DNA of 64,000 nt from positions 156,341 through 220,340 of the forward strand of contig NZ_LNQC01000056.1 in NCBI RefSeq assembly GCF_001651855.1, written 5' to 3'. Positions 1 to 10,863 of this stretch are shown here, piece after piece. How positions within the stretch are numbered: the first letter of the stretch is position 1; each line of letters begins with the position of its first letter. Position numbers and translations under genes: made by a program. The notes beneath the pieces were generated by a model, which ran no database searches, was not told where the DNA came from, and was given only the letters and a program-made list of their open reading frames with translations. The DNA comes from Sinorhizobium americanum (lineage in GTDB: Bacteria; Pseudomonadota; Alphaproteobacteria; Rhizobiales; Rhizobiaceae).

Positions 1-1
1 G

Positions 2-826
2 CAATTGGCGCTGGCATTGACGAAGTCAAATCTCCAGCTAGCCCGGAGCATGTTCGCCAAGGCGGCAGAACTCGATGCCGGCTACGCGCGCGCCTATGCC
101 GGCATGGTGATCTGCGATTGTTACCTGCGCGAGTGGCACGGCCAGAAGGTACCGGCGGGTGAGATCCTGCCCATCGCGGACAAGGCGGTGGATCTCGACC
201 CCGGTCTTCCGGAGGCGCACACAGCACGGGGATTTGCGCTGTTCTGCAACGAAAAATACGATGATGCAGACCGCTCATATCGGCAGGCTCTCTCCATCGA
301 TCCGAACTCATACGACGCCAACTTCTTCTTCGCCTCGACCATCGTGCGCTTCCGAAACGACCGGGAGAGGATGGTGTCGCTGTTCAAGCTGGCCGCCCGG
401 CTGCGGCCGGACGACTACGTTTCGCCGATGATGATCGCCGGCTTTCTCGGCAAGAACGATCCGGAAAGACTGGAATGGGCAAGGGCATGTGTCGAACGGG
501 CGGAACGCGCTGTGGACCTCTATCCTGAGAATGCCTCGCCATTGCATCGCGGCGCGGTGGCGCTTGCCTACCTCGGCGACGGGGAGAAGGCCCACTCCTG
601 GCTGGCGCGCGCTCTCGCGATCGACCCGGATGAGTTTATTGCACTGGTCAATGCGGCGAGCATTCATGCTCAGTTCGGCGAAGTGGAAGACGCGCTGCAC
701 TATCTCGAAAAGGCCACCCGGAAAGTCCCGCAGAACACGATAGATATGCTGCGAAACGATGTCGACTTCGAGGCAATCCGAGATCACCCGCGCTTTTCGC
801 TGGTTCTTCGCCCGCGCAATTCGTGA
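2..826 (+). CDS. TPR-repeat protein, C-terminal part (5' end outside window)
   Basis: The reading frame is open from the first bases, so the true start probably lies upstream of the window. The visible 274 residues are a run of tetratricopeptide repeats, with recurrent patterns such as A-x-x-A-x-x-L-D-P-x-x-x-x-A. This resembles the C-terminal half of rhizobial cyclase-TPR or CadC-TPR regulators, the same family as the broken genes at 7.7-10.6 kb. TPRs mediate protein-protein contacts. The catalytic or DNA-binding part is not visible, so its specific role is unknown. Confidence 0.75.
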   Translation, partial: QLALALTKSNLQLARSMFAKAAELDAGYARAYAGMVICDCYLREWHGQKVPAGEILPIADKAVDLDPGLPEAHTARGFALFCNEKYDDADRSYRQALSIDPNSYDANFFFASTIVRFRNDRERMVSLFKLAARLRPDDYVSPMMIAGFLGKNDPERLEWARACVERAERAVDLYPENASPLHRGAVALAYLGDGEKAHSWLARALAIDPDEFIALVNAASIHAQFGEVEDALHYLEKATRKVPQNTIDMLRNDVDFEAIRDHPRFSLVLRPRNS

Positions 827-950
827 AGTATCGGCGCCGGAAAATCTCCTCCGGGAGCCAGCCTCACGTCAGAGGGAGATTCGATCCTCAAGTCGAGCCA
901 CTTACGAGTGGCTGCCCGAACGCAATCTCGCGCCACATCGAAGCAGCGTT

Positions 951-2198
951 TTAGACGGTGATACTCGTCCCTATGTCGCCGTTCAACAGCCGCCTCAGGT
1001 GAAAGCTCGCAAGCCGGTCCTCCGCGTTGCGGCCGACCAAGGCGGCAAACGACGCGACCGCATCACAATCGCCGACCTCCAGCTTTTCGAAAGCCTCCAC
1101 GTACGCCCTTGTTTCTGCGCTGGCACATTGATCGGCTTTGAGCGGCTCGAAAGCGCGGATCGGCACGGTGCGACCTCTGAGGAGGAGGTCGCCCACAGGG
1201 CGGCCGCAAAAGTGCTGCGCGTTGGTGGCAATGCTGGCGCTCACACACACTCGGGTCCCGAACGTCTTGTTGGCTGCCTGCAGGCGCGCGGCAACGTTAA
1301 TGGTGTCGCCATAGGCGCTGTAGTCGAAGAACCTTCCTCCCCCGAAGTTTCCGACGACGGCGGGTCCGGCATGCACGCCAATCCGCGTGTGGCCGAGAGC
1401 AATTCCTTCTCCGCACCAGTGTTCGCGGAACGAGCAGGCAAAGGCGTCAAGTTCGAGTGAACAGGCGACTGCGCGCGTGGCGTGGTCCGGCTGATCGGAG
1501 GGCGCCCCGAACAGCACGTGGAGCGCATCACCGATGATCTTGGCCACCGTGCCATCATGCGCGAACACAATGTCGGTCATCCCGGCGATGTAATCGTTCA
1601 AAAGCTGCCCGAGCAGCTTCGGTTCAATCGTCTCCACGAGGGTGGTAAAACCGGTCAAGTCGGTAAAAAGAGACGCAACCTCTCGGCGCGTTCCGCCGAG
1701 ATTGACGGCATGGATGCCGCTGGCAAGGCGATCAGCCAGATTAGGTGAGAAGTAACGCGAAAGCGACGCGCGCGCCTGCTCCGCCTCCGCCTGTCGGCGC
1801 TGAGCCTCGCGCAGGGCCTCGACGTGGTGAATCGTCTTTGCGATTGTAGCTTCGAGATCGTAAAAATCGATCGGCTTCGTGACGAAGTCATAGGCACCGC
1901 GGTTCATAGCAGTGCGGATGTTGGCCATGTCGCTGTATGCGGAAACAACGATCGTCGAGAGTTCGTCCCGCCTCTCCTGAAGCTTCGACAACAGCGACAG
2001 CCCGTCCATGCGCGGCATATTGATGTCGCTCAGCACCAAATCCACATCTTGGTGGTCAGCCAGTACTGCCAGCGCCTCAACACCGTCGCGGGCAAAGAGA
2101 AAGCGCAGCGTCCCGCCCCGGATCTGCTTGCGGAACTTCTGGACGAGAAGAAGTTCCAGATCCGGCTCATCGTCGACGACGAGAATGCAGGTGCTCAT
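951..2198 (-). CDS. Response regulator with C-terminal class III adenylate/guanylate cyclase domain
   Basis: 415 residues. An N-terminal receiver domain (about 1-125) has the acidic pair VVDDEPD, phospho-acceptor Asp58 in LSDINMP and the conserved Lys in VTKPID. A short coiled linker follows, then a class III nucleotidyl cyclase domain (about 165-370) with metal-binding Asp motifs FTDLTGFT and IGDALHVLF and the NVAARLQ helix. It probably makes cAMP or cGMP in response to phosphorylation by the adjacent histidine kinase. Its ATG overlaps the stop of the upstream receiver gene (ATGA), so the two are co-transcribed and translationally coupled. Substrate (ATP or GTP) cannot be told by eye. Confidence 0.88.
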   Translation of the reverse strand: MSTCILVVDDEPDLELLLVQKFRKQIRGGTLRFLFARDGVEALAVLADHQDVDLVLSDINMPRMDGLSLLSKLQERRDELSTIVVSAYSDMANIRTAMNRGAYDFVTKPIDFYDLEATIAKTIHHVEALREAQRRQAEAEQARASLSRYFSPNLADRLASGIHAVNLGGTRREVASLFTDLTGFTTLVETIEPKLLGQLLNDYIAGMTDIVFAHDGTVAKIIGDALHVLFGAPSDQPDHATRAVACSLELDAFACSFREHWCGEGIALGHTRIGVHAGPAVVGNFGGGRFFDYSAYGDTINVAARLQAANKTFGTRVCVSASIATNAQHFCGRPVGDLLLRGRTVPIRAFEPLKADQCASAETRAYVEAFEKLEVGDCDAVASFAALVGRNAEDRLASFHLRRLLNGDIGTSITV

Positions 2199-2584
2199 CG
2201 GAGGCTACCAACACGGTTCTCGATTTCTTCTCTGAGTGCAACGAAGTCGATCGGCTTCGCAAGCAATGCCTCGGCGCCACCTTCAAGGGCTCTGCGCTTC
2301 GTTTCCGGATCTCCATAGGCGGTAATCATGATCACGGGCACATCAGGCCGAATGCTTCTCGCCATCGGCAGCAATTCGAGGCCGCTCATGCCTGGCATGT
2401 TAATATCCGACAGGATGAGAATGAGTGTAACATCGCTGGCATCAACGATTCGCGCGAGTGCGGACGCCGCCGACTGTGCGAACTCCATTGCGAAACGTCC
2501 AGAACGCAGGTCTCGGCGGAATTGCTGGCGGAAAAGCAGCTCGATATCCGGTTCGTCATCGACGACTAGAATGAGAAGGCTCAT
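2195..2584 (-). CDS. Single-domain response regulator (CheY-like receiver)
   Basis: 129 residues making up one receiver domain: acidic pair VVDDEPD at 8-13, phospho-acceptor Asp60 in LSDINMPG, and Lys in LLAKPID. There is no output domain. The N-terminus is strikingly like that of the downstream receiver-cyclase (both carry ILVVDDEPD and LSDINMP), which suggests duplication. It overlaps the kinase gene upstream by four bases and the cyclase gene downstream by four bases, making a tight three-gene operon. Likely a phosphate sink, relay or diffusible signal. Confidence 0.87.
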   Translation of the reverse strand: MSLLILVVDDEPDIELLFRQQFRRDLRSGRFAMEFAQSAASALARIVDASDVTLILILSDINMPGMSGLELLPMARSIRPDVPVIMITAYGDPETKRRALEGGAEALLAKPIDFVALREEIENRVGSLR

Positions 2585-5500
2585 GATCTGCCCTCCTGCT
2601 TTGCAACCGGAGCCGCGATCCGTGGTAATCGGATGCGAAACTCGGTGTATTGACCAAGTTCCGTATCGACTTCGATCGAACCTCCGTGTTGCTTGACAAC
2701 GATGTCGTGGCTGAGGGAGAGGCCGAGCCCTGTGCCCTCGCCAGCAGGCTTGGTTGTAAAGAAGGGATTAAACATCTTCTCCCGTACCTTGGCCGGGATG
2801 CCGGGCCCATTGTCGCGAATAATGATCTCGACGCTGTCACCGAGGTTCCTGGTTTTTGCAGCCAGTGTCGGCTCATACCGTTCACGGGTATCGGAAGCTG
2901 CGCGCCTGCCTGTGGCATAGAAGCCGTTGGCGATCAGATTAAGGAGGACCCGCGTGATCTCTTGCGGGTAAAGGTCGACCTCACCGGCGGCCGGGTCGAG
3001 GGATTTCTCGAGCGTTATGTTGAAGCCCTGCTTCTCGGCACGGGCGCCGTGATAGGCGAGATTGAGGCTCTCCTCGACGAGGGCATTTATGTCGACTGCT
3101 CGCCGCTCTCCCACCCCTTGGCGTGAGTGCAGAAGCATGTTCTTGACGATTGAGTCGGCACGCTTCCCATGTTCGACAATCTTTTCGAGATTGCCCCTGA
3201 GCATCACAGCCAACTCGTCTATCTCGGCCCGCGCGCTCCCCTCGGAGACCGCGCCGTCGAGCGCCCGTTGCAACTCCTCCACCAGTTCGACCGAGATCGC
3301 CGAAAAGTTATTGACGAAGTTCAGTGGGTTTTTGATTTCGTGCGCGATGCCGGCGGTCAGTTGCCCAAGTGAAGCGAGTTTTTCGGTTTGAACCAACCTG
3401 TCCTGCGCGGTCCTCAACTCCTCGAGCGAGCGTGACAGCGCCTCGGTTCTCTCCTGCACTTCCTGAAAGAGCCGGACGTTTTCGATGGCGATCACCGCCT
3501 GATCGGCGAAAGTCGACGCCAATTCGACCTGCTTGTCGGTGAATGGCCGAACGGCCGAGCGGGTCAATGCAAGCACGCCGATTGGGCTCCCCTCGCGCAA
3601 GAGTGGCACACCGAGCACCGTACGAAATCCACCAAGTCGTTGCCCTTCGCGCAGCTCGTATTCGGGATCATCAAGGACGTCGGCTACCTGGACGGGCCGA
3701 ACCTCGAGCAGGGTTCGCCCAACTATGGTCCCGCGCCCCGGCTCCAGCGGGAGAGCCCGCAGATATCGTCCGAACTCCTGCGACAAACCAAAGTCGGCGA
3801 CCGGATAATGCGCGTCTCCCATCGGCCGGGTCATCGTTGCCATGTCCGCATCGCAAAGCCGGGCAGCGGACGCTACGAGCGTGTCTAGCACCAATTGAAG
3901 GTCGAATGCCGATCGGCTGATAACCTTCAGAACGTCGGCGGTCGCCGTCTGCTGCTCCAGCGCCCCCGCGAGCTCTGCTGTGCGCGCATTCACTTCGTCA
4001 AACAGCCGCACGTTCTCGATCGCAATCACCGCCTGGTCGGCAAAGGTCTGGAGAAGTCCAATCTGCTTCTCGGTGAAAGGCTTGACTTCGGTCCGGCGTA
4101 TGACGAGACCACCGATAGCTTCCTGCCGCCGGAGCAGGGGCGCCGCCAAGATGGTACGATGACCCATCCGCACGGCCATCCGGTGGCCGTCCGGGTATTC
4201 GTCGGCCTCGGTCGTCAGATCAGTCACATGAATCGGTCTTCTGTCCAGGACGGCCCGGCCAGTGACCCAGTCCCGGGACACTGGCCAGCTAAAGAAATCC
4301 ATTGGAATCGGCCCATGATGGGCTCTCGCATGGAGCGAGTCTCCATCCTTCAGCAGTATCACTGCATCGTAAGCGTCGCAAAGCCGCACGGCAGACTCAA
4401 CAAGCGTGTCAAGCACCGCCTGGAGGTCGAATGCTGACCGGCTGATGACTTTGAGGACGTCCGCTGTCGCAGTTTGCTGCTGCAGCGATTCTTTGAGCTC
4501 AAGATTGCGCTTGTCCAGATCGGTGAAGAGCCGAACGTTCTCGATCGCGATCACCGCCTGATCGGCGAAGGTTCGCAGCAGCGCGACCTGTCGCTCCGGA
4601 AAACATCCGACCTCGCGCCGATCGACGCCGATTGCTCCGATGGGACGGCCGTTCAGCGTGAGCGGCACACCGATGGCACTGCGGTAGGACATGATCTTCG
4701 CCAACGAGAGGAGTTGATACTCGGGATCGGCAAACACGTCCGCAATTTGCTCTATGGTACCGCTGAGAAAGGCACGCCCCGTCACATTGGTCCTGCTTGG
4801 CTTCCGGGGAAAAATGGCACGGGTCGCTTCTATGCCTTCGCGAGAGACACCATGATAGGCAACCGGGTGCATGAGTTCCCCGTCGAACCGGAAGACAAAG
4901 CAGAATTCCGCCGCGCACAGCCTCGCCGCGTTCTTTGCGATTGAGTCGAACACCGGCTGCACGTCGGTGGGCGAAGTTGAGATGACGCGCAGGATCTCAC
5001 TTGTGGCCGACTGCTGCTCAAGTGCCTCTGTGAGCTCTCGATTGCGCGCTTGGGCCTCTTCAAACAGGCGGACGTTCTCGATGGCGATCACCGCCTGATC
5101 GGCGAAAGTTCGCAGGAGCTCGACATGGCGCTCTGGAAACAAGCCGCCCTCGCGTCGAGTAACGGCGATTGATCCAATTGGCCGCCCGTTGAGGACCAGC
5201 GGCACGCCGATGGCGCTGTTGTAGGATACGATTCTCGCGAGCGAGAGCATCTTGTAATCAGCGTCCTCATAGACGTCGGGAATTTGCTCGACGGCACCGC
5301 TCAGAAAGGCTCGCCCGGTGACATTACCTCTACTAGGTCGCTGCGGAAAATTGGCACGTACTGCTTCAATACCTTCCTGTGAAACTCCGTGATAGGCTGT
5401 CGGGTGTAGCAGTTCTCCATCGAACCGAAATACGAAGCAAGATTCTGCTTCACACAGCCTCGCTGCGTTCTCCGCTATCGCCTGGAAAACCGGCTGTACG

Positions 5501-5691
5501 TCGTTGGGGGAGAGCGAAATGACACGCAGGATTTCGCCGGTCGCCGCCTGCTGTTCGATTGCCTCGGCAAGCTCGCGTCTGAGCAGTTCCACCTGACGTC
5601 TGATGCTCCGGCTCGACTGCTCCACGGTACGCCCCCCAGCAGTGCTCACAAGCGACCGGTTCAGCACGGTCTTCAGCCTCGCGGTGACCAA
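2581..5691 (-). CDS. Multi-GAF sensor histidine kinase
   Basis: About 1036 residues. Four tandem GAF domains fill the first 740 residues; each ends in a near-identical [15 protein letters not shown] helix followed by a coiled segment with EQQ(S/T)AT, so the GAF units look internally duplicated. The transmitter follows: HisKA box [10 protein letters not shown] with His784, then HATPase motifs DNGPGIP, F-box FFTTKP and GTGLGLS. The protein is predicted to be cytoplasmic, sensing small ligands through the GAF domains and phosphorylating the two adjacent receivers. The start is uncertain: the frame is open back to a TAA near 5720, but only TTG codons serve as starts, so the N-terminus may be truncated. 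Confidence 0.88.
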   Translation of the reverse strand: MVTARLKTVLNRSLVSTAGGRTVEQSSRSIRRQVELLRRELAEAIEQQAATGEILRVISLSPNDVQPVFQAIAENAARLCEAESCFVFRFDGELLHPTAYHGVSQEGIEAVRANFPQRPSRGNVTGRAFLSGAVEQIPDVYEDADYKMLSLARIVSYNSAIGVPLVLNGRPIGSIAVTRREGGLFPERHVELLRTFADQAVIAIENVRLFEEAQARNRELTEALEQQSATSEILRVISTSPTDVQPVFDSIAKNAARLCAAEFCFVFRFDGELMHPVAYHGVSREGIEATRAIFPRKPSRTNVTGRAFLSGTIEQIADVFADPEYQLLSLAKIMSYRSAIGVPLTLNGRPIGAIGVDRREVGCFPERQVALLRTFADQAVIAIENVRLFTDLDKRNLELKESLQQQTATADVLKVISRSAFDLQAVLDTLVESAVRLCDAYDAVILLKDGDSLHARAHHGPIPMDFFSWPVSRDWVTGRAVLDRRPIHVTDLTTEADEYPDGHRMAVRMGHRTILAAPLLRRQEAIGGLVIRRTEVKPFTEKQIGLLQTFADQAVIAIENVRLFDEVNARTAELAGALEQQTATADVLKVISRSAFDLQLVLDTLVASAARLCDADMATMTRPMGDAHYPVADFGLSQEFGRYLRALPLEPGRGTIVGRTLLEVRPVQVADVLDDPEYELREGQRLGGFRTVLGVPLLREGSPIGVLALTRSAVRPFTDKQVELASTFADQAVIAIENVRLFQEVQERTEALSRSLEELRTAQDRLVQTEKLASLGQLTAGIAHEIKNPLNFVNNFSAISVELVEELQRALDGAVSEGSARAEIDELAVMLRGNLEKIVEHGKRADSIVKNMLLHSRQGVGERRAVDINALVEESLNLAYHGARAEKQGFNITLEKSLDPAAGEVDLYPQEITRVLLNLIANGFYATGRRAASDTRERYEPTLAAKTRNLGDSVEIIIRDNGPGIPAKVREKMFNPFFTTKPAGEGTGLGLSLSHDIVVKQHGGSIEVDTELGQYTEFRIRLPRIAAPVAKQEGRS

Positions 5692-6170
5692 TGGCAGGGC
5701 CGCAATGCCAACGAGAATACCTTATTCGGTTAGCGGTGACGAGATTTAGCTCCTGCTTATGAGCTGCGGGTGAGCTTCCATGTGGAACGCCCAGGCGCGC
5801 CAGCTGGGGGTTCCGGCGGACCCATCTGTGACACGCGGGGCGGATTGCACGCGCCTTGCAGCCACGCGGAGCAGGATTTTGCAGTGCTCGTGTGGGGATG
5901 CCGCGTACGCGTCAACCGGACATGCAAATGTGTTCAACTCAGTCCAGCCCTCAACGGGTAATCCCGCCTTCACCAGTCCTCAGCGGAATTGCTCGGACCC
6001 ACCCCTTTAAGCCAAACGATGACTGTCTCTGATTTAGGCCTATTCTGCGTTGAACCGACGGTCTGCAATGGTCTCAAGCCAAGACGTTCATCGCGTTCAC
6101 CGTAGATGAAAGGGGCGAAGAACCTGGAGTTCCAGCCTAGCGAGGGGATTCCACGCCAAAGAGGTCGGTC
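5692..6170. other. Intergenic, no gene recognised
   Basis: About 480 bases between the kinase operon, which reads left, and the broken hydrolase-cyclase gene, which also reads left. Short ORFs exist on both strands, but none shows a domain, a good ribosome site or protein-like composition. It probably contains the promoter for the leftward kinase operon, but I could not identify a convincing -35/-10 pair. Confidence 0.5.
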
Positions 6171-7502
6171 CTATGGTGCATCCGTGGCGGCGTAAATCTG
6201 CCAACTTCCGGGAACGTCACGTAGGGTCACTTCACCAAGTGCCTTGAATGCGACACCGGCGCCGACCACGAGATCCTTGACCGTGCCGGAGACGATGACG
6301 TCGCTCGCCCCGGCGTGATCGAGCAGGCGCTAGGCGAGGTGCACGGCGATCCCGCTCAAGTCATTGCCCCGCTTCTCGCACTCCCCGGTGTGGAGGGCGG
6401 CACGCACGGCGAGCCCCATGTCGGCCGCCCGATGGCGTATCGCAGAAGCGCATTGGATGGCCCGGCTCGGTCCGTGAAAGACTGCCAAGAAGCCATCTCC
6501 GGTCGTCTTTATTTCACTGCCGCCGAAGCGATCGAGTTCAGCTCGCACGGCAGCATCGTGGCGGTGCAGGAGCTCCTCCCACCGCCGATCACCGAGCTCG
6601 GCCGCGATGGAGGTGGAGCCGACGATGTCGGTGAACAACACGGTGAGCAGGATGCGTTCCGACGCTGGCTGCGGTCGAATGCCGGTCAGAAACTCCTCGA
6701 TTTCGTCGAGAGTGCGGTCGGCATCGCCGGCCCAAATCACGTGATCGTCGCCCGGAAGTTCCACCCATTTTGCTCCTGGAATGTGATCGGCGACGTAGCG
6801 GCCCTCCTCGACATTCACCCATCGGTCTCCGGTCCGGTGCAGGACGAGCGTGGGAACATGGATGGCGCTGAGAATTCCGCGAACATCGATCTCGGTGTTC
6901 CAGCGCCAGAGGTCGATGGCATCCTGCGGCGAGGCGGAATTGCGCAAGTATCCGGCAAGCCAGTCGCGCGCCTCCTTATCGTGGACGTGACTCGGCGCCG
7001 CGTTGCTGAGATCAAATGCTCCGCCCCAGTCTCGCGCGATCGCGGCGAGTTCTTCGTCGACCTGCTCGCGGGTCTTCGCCCATGGGTAATCTTCTGCCCA
7101 CAGTCCTTTGGCGAAAGATCCGTTGAGCACGAGTGCGGCGGTCTTCTCAGGATAGGTGGCCGCGAACAGCATGCACATATTGCCGCCTTCGGAGGTGCCC
7201 ATCAGCGCCGCTCGGCGAGAACCTGCAGCATCTAGGACCGCCTGCATGTCTCGCATTCGTTCCTCCAGAGTTGGAAACCCGACATTGCGATCGGACAGAC
7301 CCGTGCCGCGCTTGTCGAACAGAATCAACCGCGAAAACGCGCTCAGCCGCTCGAACACATGCGCCAAAGGAGGAAAGATCCAGGCATAATCCAGATTGGA
7401 TACCCAGCCCGGCACATAGATGATATCGAGCGGGCCATCGCCGATCGTCTGATAAGCGATGTTCAATCCGTCACTTCTTGCGTAGCGTGTGCTCGGTCGC
7501 AT
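6171..7502 (-). pseudogene. Alpha/beta hydrolase fused to class III nucleotidyl cyclase, with in-frame stop near the C-terminus
   Basis: The first 250 residues are an alpha/beta hydrolase (nucleophile elbow GTSEGG, His near WVELPGDDHVIW). A class III cyclase domain follows, with FTDIVGSTS and TTGDGFLAVF. This fusion is common in rhizobia, where it usually runs to about 440 residues. Here a TAG at 6330-6332 follows GIAVHLA. The same frame then continues for 52 more codons of clear family sequence (VSGTVKDLV, then DVPGSWQIYA) to a second stop at 6171-6173. Either a recent nonsense mutation removes the last cyclase strands, or a sequencing error is present. The 390-residue product may still be made. 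Confidence 0.8.
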
Positions 7503-7738
7503 TGTACAAGAGTAGCACGATGCACCGACGCTCGCATTGCCAATGCAGAGGCTGGAGGGCGGCTTCGGCCCAATCGGTGGCGCCCGTTTCCCCTTTCACC
7601 GGCGACTCCATTGGGGCTGGTTTGCTTGTTCCTTTAAAGCTCGCCAAGGTGGAAACCGCACCATTTTGACGAGCAAATGTTGGGGCCGCTGACATCGCTC
7701 GGCCGATTGCCTCATTCCTATGGCCTTGTCTATAGACT

Positions 7739-9287
7739 ATGGTTCCCGTCATGGTGGAGCCGTTCTATGCCTTTGGTGATTTCGTGCTTGAACCCAGCCG
7801 CGGCCTGCTGCAGCGGAGCGGTAACGCCGTCGCTATTGGCCAGCGCGGCCTTGCGCTCCTTCAGGCGCTGCTCGAGGCCCGAGGACAGGTCCTGTCCAAG
7901 CATGACCTGATGGAACGAGGCTGGCCGAATACAGTCGTCGAAGAAAGCAATCTTACCGTTCAGATTGCGGCCTTGCGCAAGGCGCTCGGCACGGCTCCCG
8001 ACGGGCGGGAGTGGATCACGACGATCCCGCGCACAGGCTATCGATTTGTCACGTCTGCGGGGGGCGAGTGTTGCTGCCGATTTCATGCCGATCAGGCCAA
8101 CGCTTGCGGTTCTGCCCTTCATCAATCTCGATGGCAGTCCCGACCAAGATTATTTCGCAGATGGCGTAGTGAACGACATCATTACGGCGCTCACCCGCTT
8201 CAGGAGCTTCGCAGCGGTCGCCCGGCATTCCTCGTCCGCGTACAAGGGGAGTTTTCCGGATGTGCGCCTGGTCGCCAAGGAACTCGGCGTCAGCTACCTC
8301 CTCCAAGGCACCGTCAGGCGGTCGGGTAATCGATTAAGGATCGCGGCGCAACTCGTCGACGGCGACAGTGGAATACACCTTTGGGCCCAGAGTTTCGACG
8401 GTGAAATTGGCGACCTGTTCGATTTCCAGGACCGGATAACCGAGAGTGTCGCGACTCTGGTCGAACCGCATATTCAGACCGCCGAGATCGAGCGATCGCG
8501 GCGGGAGCGGTCGGGAAGCATCGCCGCCTACGACGTCTATCTGCGGGCCCTGGCAAAAATCTCGACGGAGACCGAATTCGATAACGCCGAAGCGTACGCG
8601 CTCCTGCTGAAGGGGTTGGAGGCCGAACCTGACAACGCCCTCCTACTTTCCCATGCCGCCTGGGCTCTCGAACATAGGCACACGATGGGCTGGCCCCCGC
8701 TAGGTGAGGACGACGTGGGAGAATGCGCGGCGCTGGCGCGCCGAGGCCTCGAACACGCAGCGGGAGATGCTATAGTGATGGCGCATTGCGGCGTCGCGCT
8801 GTTGCAGACCGCCAAAGAGTACGATTGGGCGATGGCGGTCCTGCAATCTGCGGCGGAAGCCAACCCGAACAATCTAATGGTTGTCGTCAGAGCGGGCCTT
8901 GCACATCTTCATTGCGGCAGCCTTGAGGAGGCGCTCGCCCATTTCCAAAGGGCCAACCGGCTGAGCCCCGGCGATCGAGGCGCGCACTTCTCGCTCTGCG
9001 GGATCGCGGACGTGCACCTGATCCGCGGCGACTACGACGAAGCCACATCTTGGGCTGCTCGCGCACTCGCAAGCAACCCCAACTTTGACCCGACCCTCTG
9101 GGTGCTGATCGCTGCCAATGCGCATCTCGGCTGCATGGAGGAAGCACACCGCTATCTCCGCGCGCTTAAGCGGCTCACTCCGGCAGTTACAATCGTCCGC
9201 ATCAAGGCAGGGCAGCCTGCCAAGGATCCGACGAGGATTGCCGCCTTGCTCGAAGGGCTGCGGAGGGCGGGCGTCGAGGAAGGCTGA
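7739..9287 (+). pseudogene. CadC-like winged-helix / TolB-like / TPR regulator, frameshifted
   Basis: The 5' frame from 7739 encodes a trans_reg_C winged helix (about residues 5-105: FVLEPSRGLL, then GRVLSK-like and TIPRTGYRFV). Homology then moves one base downstream to the frame ending at 9287, which carries the TolB-like segment LAVLPFINLDGSPDQDYFADG and about 250 residues of TPRs. The switch falls in a G6 run at 8059-8064; removing one G would restore a protein of about 515 residues. Such proteins are DNA-binding regulators with a TPR sensor half. It is a true mutation, a phase-variable tract or a sequencing error; I cannot separate these. Confidence 0.75.
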
Positions 9288-9848
9288 CAATTTAGAACGC
9301 TTCGGAATTTTTTCGAGGGCGATTCAAGACAGGAAGGGCGTCGTGATCGAGCCTATCCCCCACACGCGACTGACCGCGATGAGGACGGAGCAGATGCTTA
9401 CGACGTTGACCATACTGTCCCGAGACCAAGGCAATATTTACGTTCCGCATCGCGGATATAATCGCGAGAAACAGTCCGAGTCACGAGATGCAGTCGTGAA
9501 ACAAGCGAGCGGTCCGTGGCAACTCCGGAATTTCTCCATGGGCTTCCTGGGCCTTCCCAGGCGAAATCTGTTCCACATCTCCTCGGTGAAGGGTCCAGTC
9601 AAGGGCTTGTGACAGGCAAGCCTCGAAAGCTCGTCGCGACAGGCCGTCAAGATTTCGCGGGTCCATTCTCTGTGCGCAAGGAGGCGATTGCTCACGCGGC
9701 CCGCGGTCGAAGCAGTCCGGAGATAGTCTCCGTTATCTAGTCCGAACGTCGCACAGCATCTCGTCTGAATGGCGACCCTTTGATCACCGAACTGATCAGG
9801 ATGGAGATTTTCTGCGGAACGGCCTCTATTAAGAGCATAGGGGGGCAA
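9288..9848. other. Intergenic, no supported gene
   Basis: About 560 bases between two decayed regulator genes. A leftward ORF covers 9438-9848, but it begins in the ribosome-site region of the next gene and has no motif I recognise. The stretch most likely holds degraded sequence plus the promoter of the cyclase remnant, whose ATG at 9849 follows a G-rich ribosome site (GGGGGGC). Confidence 0.45.
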
Positions 9849-10620
9849 ATGGGCGAAGCGTCTTCGACCAGCCCAATCGACCGTCGTTTGGCTGCTGTCG
9901 TCGTCGCGGACGTCGTCGGCTATTCCCGTATGATGGAGGCAGACGAGTCGGAAACATTACGTGCTCTCGCTGAAGCCCGCGAGGCCGTGGTCGAACCGCT
10001 TGTTCGGGAGTGCAGCGGCAGGATCGTCAAGCTCCTCGGCGATGGTCTGCTCCTCGAATTTGCGAGCGTCGTGCGAGCGGTCGACTGCTCGATCCGTATT
10101 CAGCGGCAGATGAGGGAAGCCAATGCCTCACTTCCGGACCTGCGAAGGATAGTCTTCCGAATAGGAATAAATCTCGGCGATATTGTCGGACGCCTTGCGC
10201 TATTCGGAAATTGCTCTTGCCATGAGCCCACGCGACATCAACGTGCAAGTCGCGAGGGGGATGGTTCTCTCCTATGCTGGCCGCCACGACGAAGGGCTCT
10301 CCCTCGTGCGGCGTGCATGCAGCTTCGAGCCATTGTTGCCGCCGACGTTCGTCTCCAGCTTGGGGGACTGCTGTTATCTGTCCCGCGAATTCGAATCGGC
10401 ATTGGAGGCTTACCGATCGCTCATCGATCCTCCGCACTTCTTCCGACTGAACGAGGCGGCCTGTCTCGCCCAGCTCGGGAGGATCGAAGAGGCCAAGCAG
10501 GCTGCGCGCGAGTTACCCGCCGACTTCGATGCAGCATTGTACGCACTATTGACCGCGGAGATCTACAGCTTGGACGAGGATGCCGACCTTTGGACTGATG
10601 GATTGCGTGACGCTCAAGCG
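9849..10620 (+). pseudogene. Class III nucleotidyl cyclase with TPR domain, internally deleted
   Basis: From the ATG at 9849 the frame encodes the start of a cyclase domain (RRLAAVVVADVVGYSRMM, GDGLLLEF, FRIGINLGDIVG). At about 10180 the family match stops abruptly. In another frame the sequence resumes as a C-terminal TPR segment (DALRYSEIALAMSPRDINVQVARG, ending near DADLWTDGLRDA). Intact relatives are usually 550-600 residues with several hundred residues between these points, so roughly 1 kb appears to have been lost along with the frame. No cyclase activity is expected. The stop region is also eroded. Confidence 0.75.
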
Positions 10621-10687
10621 GCAACTCCGGCGACTTCGAGCAAAAGGAAGAGACCGTCAATAGCCAGCGTTGCAGCCGATCGGAAAT

Positions 10688-10862
10688 CACAGGGGCCTGC
10701 CATTACTGCCGTCGTTCGTGTCGTCCTAGCCGAGCGTTCGATTCCAGGAAGCGATGCGCCTCGACGATCTGGTCGAAGGGAAAGGTCCCTGGCGATGACG
10801 GGCGATCTGAACGCTCTGCCGCTTCAGAACCAGATCGCTTTGATTTCCATCAGATTTCGGAG
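10688..10862 (-). pseudogene. Remnant of the C-terminus of a zinc-type alcohol dehydrogenase / quinone oxidoreductase
   Basis: Reading leftward, one frame gives LMEIKAIW and SPVIAR. After a frame change the sequence gives FPFDQIVEAHRFLESNARLG, which matches the C-terminal signature of medium-chain dehydrogenase/reductases (usually PVIDRTFPFDQ...ESN..GKIVV). The final strand is garbled. Only about 55 codons remain, and they abut the recombinase gene, which suggests that arrival of an element truncated this gene. Assignment to the superfamily is fairly safe; the substrate is unknown. Confidence 0.55.
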
Positions 10863-10863
10863 C

